Below, one piece after another: positions 1 to 5,181 of a stretch of DNA of 5,181 nucleotides. The stretch covers positions 1 to 5,181 of the forward strand of contig VAXX01000091.1 of the NCBI GenBank assembly GCA_005885115.1, read 5' to 3'. Within the stretch, counting starts at the first letter, position 1, and every line of letters starts with the position of its first letter. The position numbers were made by a program, and so were the translations under genes. Source of the stretch: Actinomycetota bacterium. Its GTDB lineage: Bacteria; Actinomycetota; Actinomycetes; Mycobacteriales; Micromonosporaceae. Below the pieces are notes generated by a model, which worked only from the letters and a program-made list of their open reading frames with translations, did not search any database and had not been told where the DNA came from.

Positions 1-385
1 GCCCGAACCGGCTGGCCAACAGCGTGACGTTGAGCAGCAGGCGGGTGAACTGCTCGTTGGTCTTGCCGGCGTACTTCGGGATGGTGATCAGGTCCTCGTC
101 GAAGTACGCCAGCGGGTTCACCTCCACCGGCCGCAGCAGCCCGTCGCCGACCAGCTCGAACAGCGCGTACATCGACGACAGGTTGGCCAGGTACCGCAGG
201 TCCCCGGACCCCAGTTCGGCCTCGAACGTCACGTACGGGACGCCGCCCAGCCGGTTCTCGCCGAGGTCGCGGATCGGCGCGGTGACCGTACTGAAGATCG
301 ACAGTTCGGCCCGGGTCAGGCCGAGCGCGGCCTCGGCGTACACCCGGTTGGTCGACGGGGCGATGAGCAGCGCGAACCGGGGCAC
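1..385 (-). CDS. Putative TRM11-like SAM-dependent methyltransferase, N-terminal part (3' end cut off by window)
   Basis: The minus-strand reading frame is open from a GTG at 385-383 to the window edge, giving 128 complete codons. The protein starts MPRFALLIAPSTNRVYAEAA and later contains GGVPYVTFEAEL (residues about 47-58), LANLSSMYALFELVGDG (66-82) and ITIPKYAGKTNEQFTRLLLN (100-119). From memory, this N-terminal pattern, especially KYxGKTNEQFT-LLLNVT, resembles actinobacterial proteins annotated as TRM11/UPF0020-type methyltransferases. In those the SAM-binding Rossmann domain and an NPPY-like catalytic motif lie further downstream, so neither is visible here and the methyltransferase call is an inference. 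The substrate is unknown (tRNA, rRNA or DNA). The GTG is the only plausible start in this frame, because the frame closes at a TGA at 418-416 and has no other ATG or GTG in between. There is no clear Shine-Dalgarno sequence. The gene lies 38 nt after infB on the same strand and is probably co-transcribed. The coding sequence itself is well supported. Confidence 0.7.
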   Translation of the reverse strand, partial: MPRFALLIAPSTNRVYAEAALGLTRAELSIFSTVTAPIRDLGENRLGGVPYVTFEAELGSGDLRYLANLSSMYALFELVGDGLLRPVEVNPLAYFDEDLITIPKYAGKTNEQFTRLLLNVTLLASRFG

Positions 386-410
386 CCGCGAATCATACGG
401 ATGCCCCGGT
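376..410 (-). promoter_or_regulatory. Stem-loop covering the start codon of the gene after infB
   Basis: A perfect 9-bp inverted repeat pairs 376-384 (accggggca) with 402-410 (tgccccggt). Inside it, after a 1x1 mismatch, three more pairs (386-388 with 398-400) close a 9-nt loop. In the minus-strand RNA the GTG start (385-383) has its last two bases in the 3' arm, so folding would hide the start codon. No U-run follows the stem, so it does not look like an intrinsic terminator. It could reduce translation of this gene relative to infB, or couple it to ribosomes arriving from infB. The pairing is seen directly; the function is inferred, and in GC-rich DNA such a stem could arise by chance. Confidence 0.4.
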
Positions 411-423
411 CCAGGTCATGCAC

Positions 424-3399
424 TTAGACGCGGGGCTTTTCCCGCATCTCGTACGTCTCGATGACGTCGCCGACCTTGATGTCGTTGTAGTTGCTGAGCG
501 TCAGACCGCACTCGAAGCCCTCGCGGACCTCGGTGGCGTCCTCTTTGAACCGCTTGAGCGAGGTGATGGTGACGTTCTCGGCCACCACCGCCCCGTCGCG
601 CAGCAGCCGGGCCTTGGCGTTGCGCCGGAGGAGACCCGACCGGACGATGCAGCCGGCGATGTTGCCGACCTTGGATGAACGGAACACCTCGCGGATCTCC
701 GCGGAGCCCAGCTCGGCCTCCTCGTACTCCGGCTTGAGCATGCCCTTGAGGGCCGCCTCGACCTCCTCGATGGCCTGGTAGATGACCGTGTAGTACCGGA
801 TCTCCACGGCCTCGCGGTCGGCGTACTCCCGGACCTTGCCCTCGGCCCGCACGTTGAACCCGATGATGATCGCGTCCGACGCGCTGGCCAGGTTGACATC
901 GTCCTGGGTGACGCCACCGACACCACGGTGGATGATCTTGAGTTGGAGCTCGTCGGCGATCTCGATCTTGACGAGAGCGTCTTCGAGCGCCTCCACCGAA
1001 CCGGAGACATCGCCCTTGAGGATGAGGGTGAGCGTGGTCCGCTCGCCTTCCTTGATGCGGTCGAGCAGGTTTTCCAGGGTCACCCGACCACCACGGTTGG
1101 CGATCTGGGCAGCCCGGTCCCGGGCCTGGCGCTGCTCGGCGATCTGCCGGGCGGTGCGGTCCTCGCGTACGGCGAGGAACGTGTCGCCGGCCCCGGGTAC
1201 CGCGGTCAGGCCGAGCACCTGGACGGGGCGGGCCGGGCCCGCCTCGGGTACCGGCTTGCCGTTCTCGTCGAGCATGGCGCGGACCCGGCCGTGGGCGTCG
1301 CCGGCCACGATCGCGTCACCGACCCGCAGGGTGCCCTGGTTCACCAGGACCGTGGCCACCGGACCGCGACCGCGGTCCAGGTGCGCCTCGATCGCGATGC
1401 CCTGGGCGTTGCCGTCGATCGGCGCCCGCAGGTCGAGCGAGGCGTCCGCGGTCAGCAGGACACCCTCCAGGAGCCCGTCGATGTTCAGGTGGCTCTTGGC
1501 GGAGATGTCGATGAACATCGTGTCGCCGCCGTACTCCTCGGCCACCAGCCCGTACTCGGTGAGCTGCTGGCGTACCTTCGCCGGGTTGGCCTCGGGCTTG
1601 TCGATCTTGTTCACCGCGACCACGATCGGCACCTCGGCCGCCTTGGCGTGGTTGAGCGCCTCGATCGTCTGCGGCATCACGCCGTCGTCGGCCGCGACCA
1701 CCAGGACCACGATGTCGGTGGCCTGTGCACCACGGGCCCGCATGGCGGTGAACGCCTCGTGACCCGGGGTGTCGATGAAGGTGATCGCCCGGTCCTGACC
1801 CTCGTGCTCGACGTGGACCTGGTAGGCACCGATGTGCTGGGTGATGCCACCGGCCTCGCCGGCCACCACGTTGCTGGACCGGATGGCGTCCAGCAGCTTG
1901 GTCTTACCGTGGTCGACGTGGCCCATGACGGTGACCACCGGCGGCCGGGTGACCAGCCGCTCCTCGGCGATGTCCGCGTCGAGGTCGATGTCGAACCGCG
2001 CCAACAGCTCGCGGTCCTCCTCCTCACGCGTGACGATCTGCACGTCGAACCCGAGGTGCTCACCGAGCAGCAGCAGGGTCTCGTCGGTGCACGACTGGGT
2101 CGCCGTCACCATCTCGCCCAGGTTGAACATCTCCTGGACCAGCGAGCCGGGATTGGCGTTGATCCGCTCGGCGAAGTCGGACAGCGAGGCACCCCGGGGA
2201 AGGCGTACCACCTGGCCCTGACCGCGCGGCGCACCCGAGCTCATGGTCGGGGCGGACAGGTTGTCGAACTCCTGACGCCGCTGCTTCTTGGACTTGCGAC
2301 CGCGGGCCGGCTTACCGCCGGGACGGCCGAACGCGCCCGCCGCGCCGCTACCGCGGCCCCGGCCACCGGCACCCGGACGACCGGCGCCGCCGGCCGTACC
2401 GGCACCCGCACCGGGTCCGCCGCCGCCGCCGGGACCGCCGCGGTAGCCACCGCCGCCGCCGCCCCCACCGGGACCGCCGCTGCGGAAGCCGCCACCGCCG
2501 CCGCCCCCACCGGGGCCGCCGCTACGGAAGCCACCGCCACCGCCGGTGCCCCCACCGGGACCGCCGCGGAAGCCACCGCCACCGCCGGCCGGACGACCGG
2601 CCCCCGGCGGACCGCCGGGACGACCGGGCCGCTCGCCCCGATCGGGACGCTCGCCCGGTCGGGCGGCCGGACGCTGGGTCGGCATCTGGGACGGGCTGGG
2701 TCGGGGACCGCCCAGCGAGGCCGGGTTGGGTCGAGGCATCCCACCCGGGTTGGGCCGGGGCATCCCGGCCGGGCTCGGCCGGCTGCCGCCGCCGACACCG
2801 AACGGGTTGTTGCCGGTGCGCGGGGCCCGGGTGGCACCGCCGGGCCGGGGGGTACCGGCTGCCGGCGGGGTACCGGGTCGTCCGGCGGCCGGCGCGGCCC
2901 CCGGACGCGGAGGTACCGCACCCGGACCCGGACGCGGCGCGGCCGGGGCGACCGGCGCGGCCGGTTCCACCACCGGACGCTGCCGGGCCTGTTGGGCCGC
3001 CTTGACGGCGGCTTCCTGCTCAGCCTTGAGCGCCGCGGCGCGCGCCTCGGCGGCCGCGACCTCGATGTCGTGTGCGCTCGCCGGCTTGACCACCGGCGGT
3101 GCCATCGGTACGGGGGCCTTCTTCGCCGCGACCGGTGCCGCCTTCCTGGGCGGGGTCGGTCGGGCCAGGGCCTTCGGTTCGCCAGCGGGGGCCGCTGGCG
3201 CGGGGGCCACCGGTGCGCGCGCCGGAGCCGGTGCGGAACCGGCCTCTAGCGCGGCCCGGAGCCGACGCGCGACGGGAGCCTCGACGGTGCTCGACGCGGA
3301 CTTGACGTACTCACCCATCTCCTGAAGTTTGGCGAGTACGGTCTTGCTCTCGACGCCGAGCTCCTTTGCCAGCTCGTGTACGCGGGCCTTGCCTGCCAC
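424..3399 (-). CDS. infB: Translation initiation factor IF-2
   Basis: IF-2 is the cytoplasmic GTPase that places formyl-Met-tRNA on the 30S subunit and promotes 50S joining. With the GTG at 3399 as start the protein has 991 residues. Its parts in order: a first IF2N domain (about 1-50, [18 protein letters not shown]); an Ala/Pro/Gly linker (about 55-380) with two GMPRPNP octads and a Gly-rich RGG/FRSGGP repeat tract (277-332); a basic [10 protein letters not shown] patch (367-376); a second IF2N domain (about 397-450); and the GTPase with GHVDHGKT (493-500), GGITQHIG (517-524), DTPG (543-546), NKID (597-600) and SAK (633-635). The beta-barrel and C-terminal fMet-tRNA-binding domains follow, ending EKPRV and TAA. 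All G motifs are intact. The start at 3399 is preferred over an in-frame GTG at 3411 because GAGGAG sits 4 nt upstream of it and the product then begins at the family N-terminus. The long linker is usual for high-GC actinobacteria. Confidence 0.98.
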   Translation of the reverse strand: MAGKARVHELAKELGVESKTVLAKLQEMGEYVKSASSTVEAPVARRLRAALEAGSAPAPARAPVAPAPAAPAGEPKALARPTPPRKAAPVAAKKAPVPMAPPVVKPASAHDIEVAAAEARAAALKAEQEAAVKAAQQARQRPVVEPAAPVAPAAPRPGPGAVPPRPGAAPAAGRPGTPPAAGTPRPGGATRAPRTGNNPFGVGGGSRPSPAGMPRPNPGGMPRPNPASLGGPRPSPSQMPTQRPAARPGERPDRGERPGRPGGPPGAGRPAGGGGGFRGGPGGGTGGGGGFRSGGPGGGGGGGGFRSGGPGGGGGGGGYRGGPGGGGGPGAGAGTAGGAGRPGAGGRGRGSGAAGAFGRPGGKPARGRKSKKQRRQEFDNLSAPTMSSGAPRGQGQVVRLPRGASLSDFAERINANPGSLVQEMFNLGEMVTATQSCTDETLLLLGEHLGFDVQIVTREEEDRELLARFDIDLDADIAEERLVTRPPVVTVMGHVDHGKTKLLDAIRSSNVVAGEAGGITQHIGAYQVHVEHEGQDRAITFIDTPGHEAFTAMRARGAQATDIVVLVVAADDGVMPQTIEALNHAKAAEVPIVVAVNKIDKPEANPAKVRQQLTEYGLVAEEYGGDTMFIDISAKSHLNIDGLLEGVLLTADASLDLRAPIDGNAQGIAIEAHLDRGRGPVATVLVNQGTLRVGDAIVAGDAHGRVRAMLDENGKPVPEAGPARPVQVLGLTAVPGAGDTFLAVREDRTARQIAEQRQARDRAAQIANRGGRVTLENLLDRIKEGERTTLTLILKGDVSGSVEALEDALVKIEIADELQLKIIHRGVGGVTQDDVNLASASDAIIIGFNVRAEGKVREYADREAVEIRYYTVIYQAIEEVEAALKGMLKPEYEEAELGSAEIREVFRSSKVGNIAGCIVRSGLLRRNAKARLLRDGAVVAENVTITSLKRFKEDATEVREGFECGLTLSNYNDIKVGDVIETYEMREKPRV
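2404..2571 (-). repeat. Four 42-nt tandem repeats in the infB linker (14-residue Gly-rich units)
   Basis: Four consecutive 42-nt units encode [28 protein letters not shown] twice, and [14 protein letters not shown]. They begin at IF-2 residues 277, 291, 305 and 319. The period is exact in both DNA and protein, so units can be gained or lost without a frameshift. The nucleotide units differ at several third positions and in two short stretches, which suggests old duplications rather than a recent expansion. The peptide resembles disordered RGG/FRG low-complexity sequence. Confidence 0.85.
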
Positions 3400-3403
3400 T
3401 GCA

Positions 3404-3409
3404 CTCCTC
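3404..3409 (-). promoter_or_regulatory. Ribosome binding site that sets the infB start
   Basis: The minus strand reads GAGGAG, then TGCA, then GTG at 3399-3397. The 4-nt spacing is slightly short but gives a strong Shine-Dalgarno match. The alternative in-frame GTG at 3411-3409 overlaps this site and has no comparable purine-rich sequence upstream, so this site decides the start. Confidence 0.75.
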
Positions 3410-3414
3410 ACTCC

Positions 3415-3447
3415 GAGGTCGCACGGGCAGGTACCCGCGGCGACCTC
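3415..3447 (-). promoter_or_regulatory. Stem-loop in the infB leader just upstream of the Shine-Dalgarno sequence
   Basis: A perfect 8-bp inverted repeat pairs 3415-3422 (gaggtcgc) with 3440-3447 (gcgacctc). Inside, after a small 1x2 internal loop, four more pairs (3424-3427 with 3434-3437) close a 6-nt loop. In the RNA the hairpin ends 5 nt before the GAGGAG at 3409-3404. No U-tract follows, so it is not a canonical terminator. The CCUC at 3418-3415 could instead pair with the GAGG of the Shine-Dalgarno site (3409-3406), giving a second, weaker structure that excludes the first. The pairings are visible in the sequence; a regulatory role is inferred. Confidence 0.45.
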
Positions 3448-3497
3448 ACTCCTGCACTTGAAGCCTGATCATTGCGGCGACTTCATCGTGTGCTCAT
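3446..3497 (-). promoter_or_regulatory. Chain of three overlapping mini-ORFs in the infB leader
   Basis: Three very short ORFs follow the ylxR stop, each overlapping the next by ATGA: MSTR (3497-3483), MKSPQ (3486-3469) and MIRLQVQE (3472-3446). A GGA at 3508-3506 lies 8 nt before the first ATG and could serve as a weak Shine-Dalgarno. The last UGA (3448-3446) runs into the 5' arm of the hairpin ahead of infB. The arrangement looks like a relay for ribosomes that terminate and restart between ylxR and infB. I recall a similar ATGAGCACxCGATGA string before infB in Streptomyces but cannot check it here. Translation of these ORFs is unproven. Confidence 0.35.
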
Positions 3498-3507
3498 GTT
3501 GGTCGTC

Positions 3508-3840
3508 CTACCTTGCTGTCGGGCGGGGTTGGCGCCCCGCCGGGTGTCCCGAGCCGCTGACGAACATCGCGGCGAGCGGTCCGGTGTCGACGACACCGGA
3601 GACGCGCAGTGCACGCCCGAAGGCGCGACGGCGCTCCGCAAGCGCGAGGCAGGCCGGATCGGGGTGTAGATGAGCTCCCCGCCCCGGCCGGCGGCGCGCC
3701 GGGTCGGGCTCGACGGAAATCAGCTCGTCACCGGACTGATCTACACCGTGCGGGACCGCGACGACTCGCAGCAACTCGGAGGCTTGGGCACGCTTCCGAC
3801 AACCCACACAGGTGCGTACCGGAGACGCGCCGCGTACCAC
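3508..3840 (-). CDS. ylxR: YlxR family RNA-binding protein (DUF448)
   Basis: A 110-residue basic protein that carries the family's RTCVGCR signature at residues 9-15 and GRGAHLHPDPACL at 53-65, followed by AFGRALR at 73-79. YlxR proteins are small cytosolic nucleic-acid-binding proteins almost always encoded between nusA and infB. In Bacillus subtilis the homologue has been linked to RNase P modulation and to gene regulation; whether that applies here is unknown. The C-terminal 30 residues (after about 80) are Gly/Pro/Arg-rich, look disordered and extend beyond the conserved core. The GTG start lies 9 nt after the nusA stop. The only Shine-Dalgarno-like string is AGGG at 3856-3853, inside the nusA end and 12 nt from the start, so translation probably depends on coupling to nusA. 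The stop is TAG at 3510-3508. Confidence 0.93.
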   Translation of the reverse strand: MVRGASPVRTCVGCRKRAQASELLRVVAVPHGVDQSGDELISVEPDPARRRPGRGAHLHPDPACLALAERRRAFGRALRVSGVVDTGPLAAMFVSGSGHPAGRQPRPTAR

Positions 3841-3849
3841 TGCGAAAGT

Positions 3850-4893
3850 CTACCCTGTTGTCTGCGCGTGGGCCGAGCCGTGGTGGCCCCCGCCACCGGC
3901 CGGGGTCGCGCTCTCCACATCGGCGTTGTCCGGACGGATGTCGATCCGCCATCCGGTCAACCGGGCGGCGAGCCGGGCATTCTGCCCTTCCCGCCCGATC
4001 GCCAGGGAGAGCTGGTAGTCCGGCACGGTCACCCGGGCGGTACGGGTGGCCAGGTCAACGACCTCCACCCGCAGCGCCTTGGCGGGTGAAAGCGCATTGC
4101 CGACAAACGTCGCGGGATCGTCAGACCAGTCGATAATGTCAATTTTCTCGCCGTGCAGCTCGCTCATCACGGCGCGGACCCGCTGGCCCATCGGCCCGAT
4201 GCAGGCGCCCTTGGCGTTCACTCCCGGTTGGGTCGACCGTACCGCGATCTTCGTCCGGTGTCCGGCCTCCCGGGCGATCGCGGAGATCTCGACGGTACCG
4301 TCGGCGATCTCCGGTACCTCCAGCGCGAACAGCTTCTTGACCAGGGCCGGGTGCGACCGGGACAGGGTGATCTGCGGCCCCCGGAAGCCCTTGACCACGT
4401 GCACGACCACGCACTTGATCCGCAGGCCGTGGTCGTAGGACTCGCCGGGTACCTGCTCGGCGGCCGGCAGTACCGCCTCGACCTTGCCCAGGTCGATGGT
4501 GACGATGCCCTTCTCCGAGCGCGCCTCGTGGGCCTGGACGACGCCGGTGACCAGGTCGCCGTCCCGCCCGGCGTACTCGCCGAAGTGCACCTCGTCGGTG
4601 GCCTCCCGCAGCCGCTGCAGGATCACCTGCTTGGCGGTCATGGCCGCGATCCGGCCGAAGTCGTGCGGGGTGTCGTCGTACTCGCGCAGGACGCCGCCGT
4701 CGGGGTCCAGCTCCTGGGCGTACACGGTGGCGGCACCGGTCTTGCGGTCGATCTCCACCCGGGCGTGCGGGTTGGCGCCCTCGGTGTGCCGGTACGCGGT
4801 CAGCAACGCGGTCTCGATGGCCGCCAGGATCGTCTCGTACGGGATCTCCCGCTCCCGTTCCAGCGCGCGGAGGGCCGCGAGGTCGATGTTCAC
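3850..4893 (-). CDS. nusA: Transcription termination/antitermination factor NusA
   Basis: NusA binds RNA polymerase and nascent RNA and modulates pausing, termination and antitermination. The 347-residue product has the N-terminal RNAP-binding domain (about 1-105, starting [20 protein letters not shown]), an S1 domain (about 110-180, with DGDLVTGVV and [14 protein letters not shown]), KH1 with the GPMG loop at 233-236 ([18 protein letters not shown]), and KH2 with GREG at 300-303 ([23 protein letters not shown]). The C-terminal acidic repeats of the longer E. coli protein are absent, as is usual in Actinobacteria. After KH2 the chain ends in a short disordered tail rich in Gly, His and Ala (about 331-347). 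The start is GTG, 7 nt after a strong GAGGAGG, and overlaps the rimP stop in a GTGA tetranucleotide, so translational coupling is likely. The stop is TAG at 3852-3850. Confidence 0.98.
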   Translation of the reverse strand: MNIDLAALRALEREREIPYETILAAIETALLTAYRHTEGANPHARVEIDRKTGAATVYAQELDPDGGVLREYDDTPHDFGRIAAMTAKQVILQRLREATDEVHFGEYAGRDGDLVTGVVQAHEARSEKGIVTIDLGKVEAVLPAAEQVPGESYDHGLRIKCVVVHVVKGFRGPQITLSRSHPALVKKLFALEVPEIADGTVEISAIAREAGHRTKIAVRSTQPGVNAKGACIGPMGQRVRAVMSELHGEKIDIIDWSDDPATFVGNALSPAKALRVEVVDLATRTARVTVPDYQLSLAIGREGQNARLAARLTGWRIDIRPDNADVESATPAGGGGHHGSAHAQTTG

Positions 4894-5181
4894 TCCCCGT
4901 CCTCCTCTGCGTCGTCATCCATGTCGTCGTCAAGATCGTCAACGTGCCCGAACTCCACCTGGACGCGGCCGGCGCCCAGCTCGGGATAGGCGTACCCGTG
5001 CCGGTCCCCGCCGACCTCCAGGGTCACCCCGGACTCGTCGGCGTCGACCACCCGACCGGTGACCTTCCGGTCCCCCACCGGTACCTCCACCAGCCGGCCG
5101 ACGTTGCGCCGCCAGTGTCGCGGTTCCCGCAGCGGCCGGTCGACCCCGGGCGAGCTGACCTCCAGCACGTACTCCCCCGAG
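4890..5181 (-). CDS. rimP: Ribosome maturation factor RimP, C-terminal part (5' end cut off by window)
   Basis: RimP acts in the cytoplasm in maturation of the 30S subunit. The visible 96 residues begin [20 protein letters not shown]; the [12 protein letters not shown] motif marks the end of the family's first domain. The C-terminal SH3-like barrel follows (about [29 protein letters not shown]), and then a very acidic tail ([17 protein letters not shown]) typical of high-GC Gram-positive relatives. The frame is open through 5181, and the GTG at 5168 falls inside the conserved motif, so it is an internal Val and not the start. Roughly the first 60-90 residues are therefore missing from the window. 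The TGA stop (4892-4890) overlaps the nusA GTG. Position directly upstream of nusA is the standard operon order. Confidence 0.95.
   Translation of the reverse strand, partial: SGEYVLEVSSPGVDRPLREPRHWRRNVGRLVEVPVGDRKVTGRVVDADESGVTLEVGGDRHGYAYPELGAGRVQVEFGHVDDLDDDMDDDAEEDGE
4901..4907 (-). promoter_or_regulatory. Ribosome binding site of nusA
   Basis: The minus strand reads GAGGAGG followed by 7 nt (ACGGGGA) and the GTG at 4893-4891. This near-ideal Shine-Dalgarno lies inside the acidic-tail codons of rimP, so ribosomes finishing rimP pass directly over it. It supports the chosen start of nusA. Confidence 0.85.

Larger units (their letters stand above)
3400..3507 (-). other. Non-coding leader between ylxR and infB
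   Basis: This 108-nt gap is the longest in an otherwise tightly packed operon. It contains the mini-ORF chain, the stem-loop and the infB Shine-Dalgarno sequence, listed separately. It also contains a direct repeat on the minus strand, GGAGTGAGG, at 3452-3444 and 3414-3406. The copy nearest the gene includes part of the true Shine-Dalgarno; the distal copy has no start codon at a usable distance and may be a decoy or standby site. I found no convincing -35/-10 promoter pair. Confidence 0.6.

Noticed and set aside
376..410. Intrinsic terminator after infB
   Set aside because: The stem is strong, but no U-tract follows on the minus-strand RNA and the arm lies in the next gene's start region.
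24..464. A 146-codon plus-strand frame near the left edge
   Set aside because: Ser/Arg-rich with no family features. The opposite strand has a coherent protein with normal high-GC codon usage and a start just after infB.
928..3249. A 773-codon open frame on the plus strand opposite infB
   Set aside because: The protein is His/Arg/Gly/Thr-rich with no recognisable domain. It is the kind of long antisense frame that GC-rich codon bias creates opposite a real gene, and IF-2 on the other strand is unambiguous.
3400..3411. Start of infB at the upstream in-frame GTG (3411)
   Set aside because: This would add four residues (MRSA) before the conserved N-terminus, overlap the strong Shine-Dalgarno, and lack its own binding site.
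3458..3507. Internal promoter for infB in the leader
   Set aside because: AATGAT (3473-3468) looks faintly like a -10 box, but no -35 element lies at proper spacing.
3609..4136. A 175-codon plus-strand frame across the ylxR-nusA junction
   Set aside because: Arg/Pro/Ala-rich translation that crosses two real genes on the other strand; no domain and no plausible ribosome binding site.
4153..4989. A 278-codon open frame on the plus strand opposite nusA and rimP
   Set aside because: Low-complexity composition and complete overlap with two well-identified genes; a shadow frame.
5166..5168. GTG at 5168 as the start of a short RimP
   Set aside because: The frame continues upstream (SGEY) to the window edge and the GTG lies inside the conserved [14 protein letters not shown] motif.

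Overview
The window is a high-GC (about 70% by eye) actinobacterial chromosome segment. All supported genes lie on the minus strand, so transcription runs from position 5181 towards 1. The order is rimP (5' end cut off) - nusA - ylxR - infB - a methyltransferase-like gene (3' end cut off). The IF-2 N-terminus ([18 protein letters not shown]), the long Gly/Pro/Ala-rich IF-2 linker, the short NusA without C-terminal acidic repeats, and the frequent GTG starts fit Actinobacteria. I judge Micromonosporaceae (Micromonospora/Salinispora relatives) most likely, from recalled similarity rather than a search.

Layout. From 5181 to 4890 is the C-terminal part of RimP, the 30S maturation factor, with an acidic tail. 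Its stop overlaps the nusA start by 4 nt (GTGA). NusA (4893-3850) is a 347-residue transcription elongation and termination factor with NTD, S1, KH1 and KH2 domains. YlxR (3840-3508) follows after 9 nt. A 108-nt non-coding leader (3507-3400) separates ylxR from infB; it holds a chain of tiny ATGA-overlapping ORFs and a stem-loop beside the infB Shine-Dalgarno sequence. InfB (3399-424) encodes the GTPase IF-2. After a 38-nt gap, and behind a 9-bp stem-loop that contains its GTG start, comes the N-terminal part of a putative TRM11-like SAM-dependent methyltransferase (385-1).

The first four genes are the classical nusA-infB operon, which joins ribosome assembly (RimP), transcription elongation (NusA), an RNA-binding protein (YlxR) and translation initiation (IF-2). 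The close spacing and overlaps suggest one transcript with translational coupling. I see no convincing promoter or U-tract terminator inside the window, so the promoter is probably upstream of rimP, outside it.

The window is mostly a well-known housekeeping operon. The parts worth a second look are the infB leader (mini-ORFs plus a hairpin that overlaps a mini-ORF stop), the hairpin over the start of the last gene, the identity of that gene, and the 42-nt tandem repeats in the IF-2 linker. I see no mobile element, CRISPR array, tRNA or rRNA.
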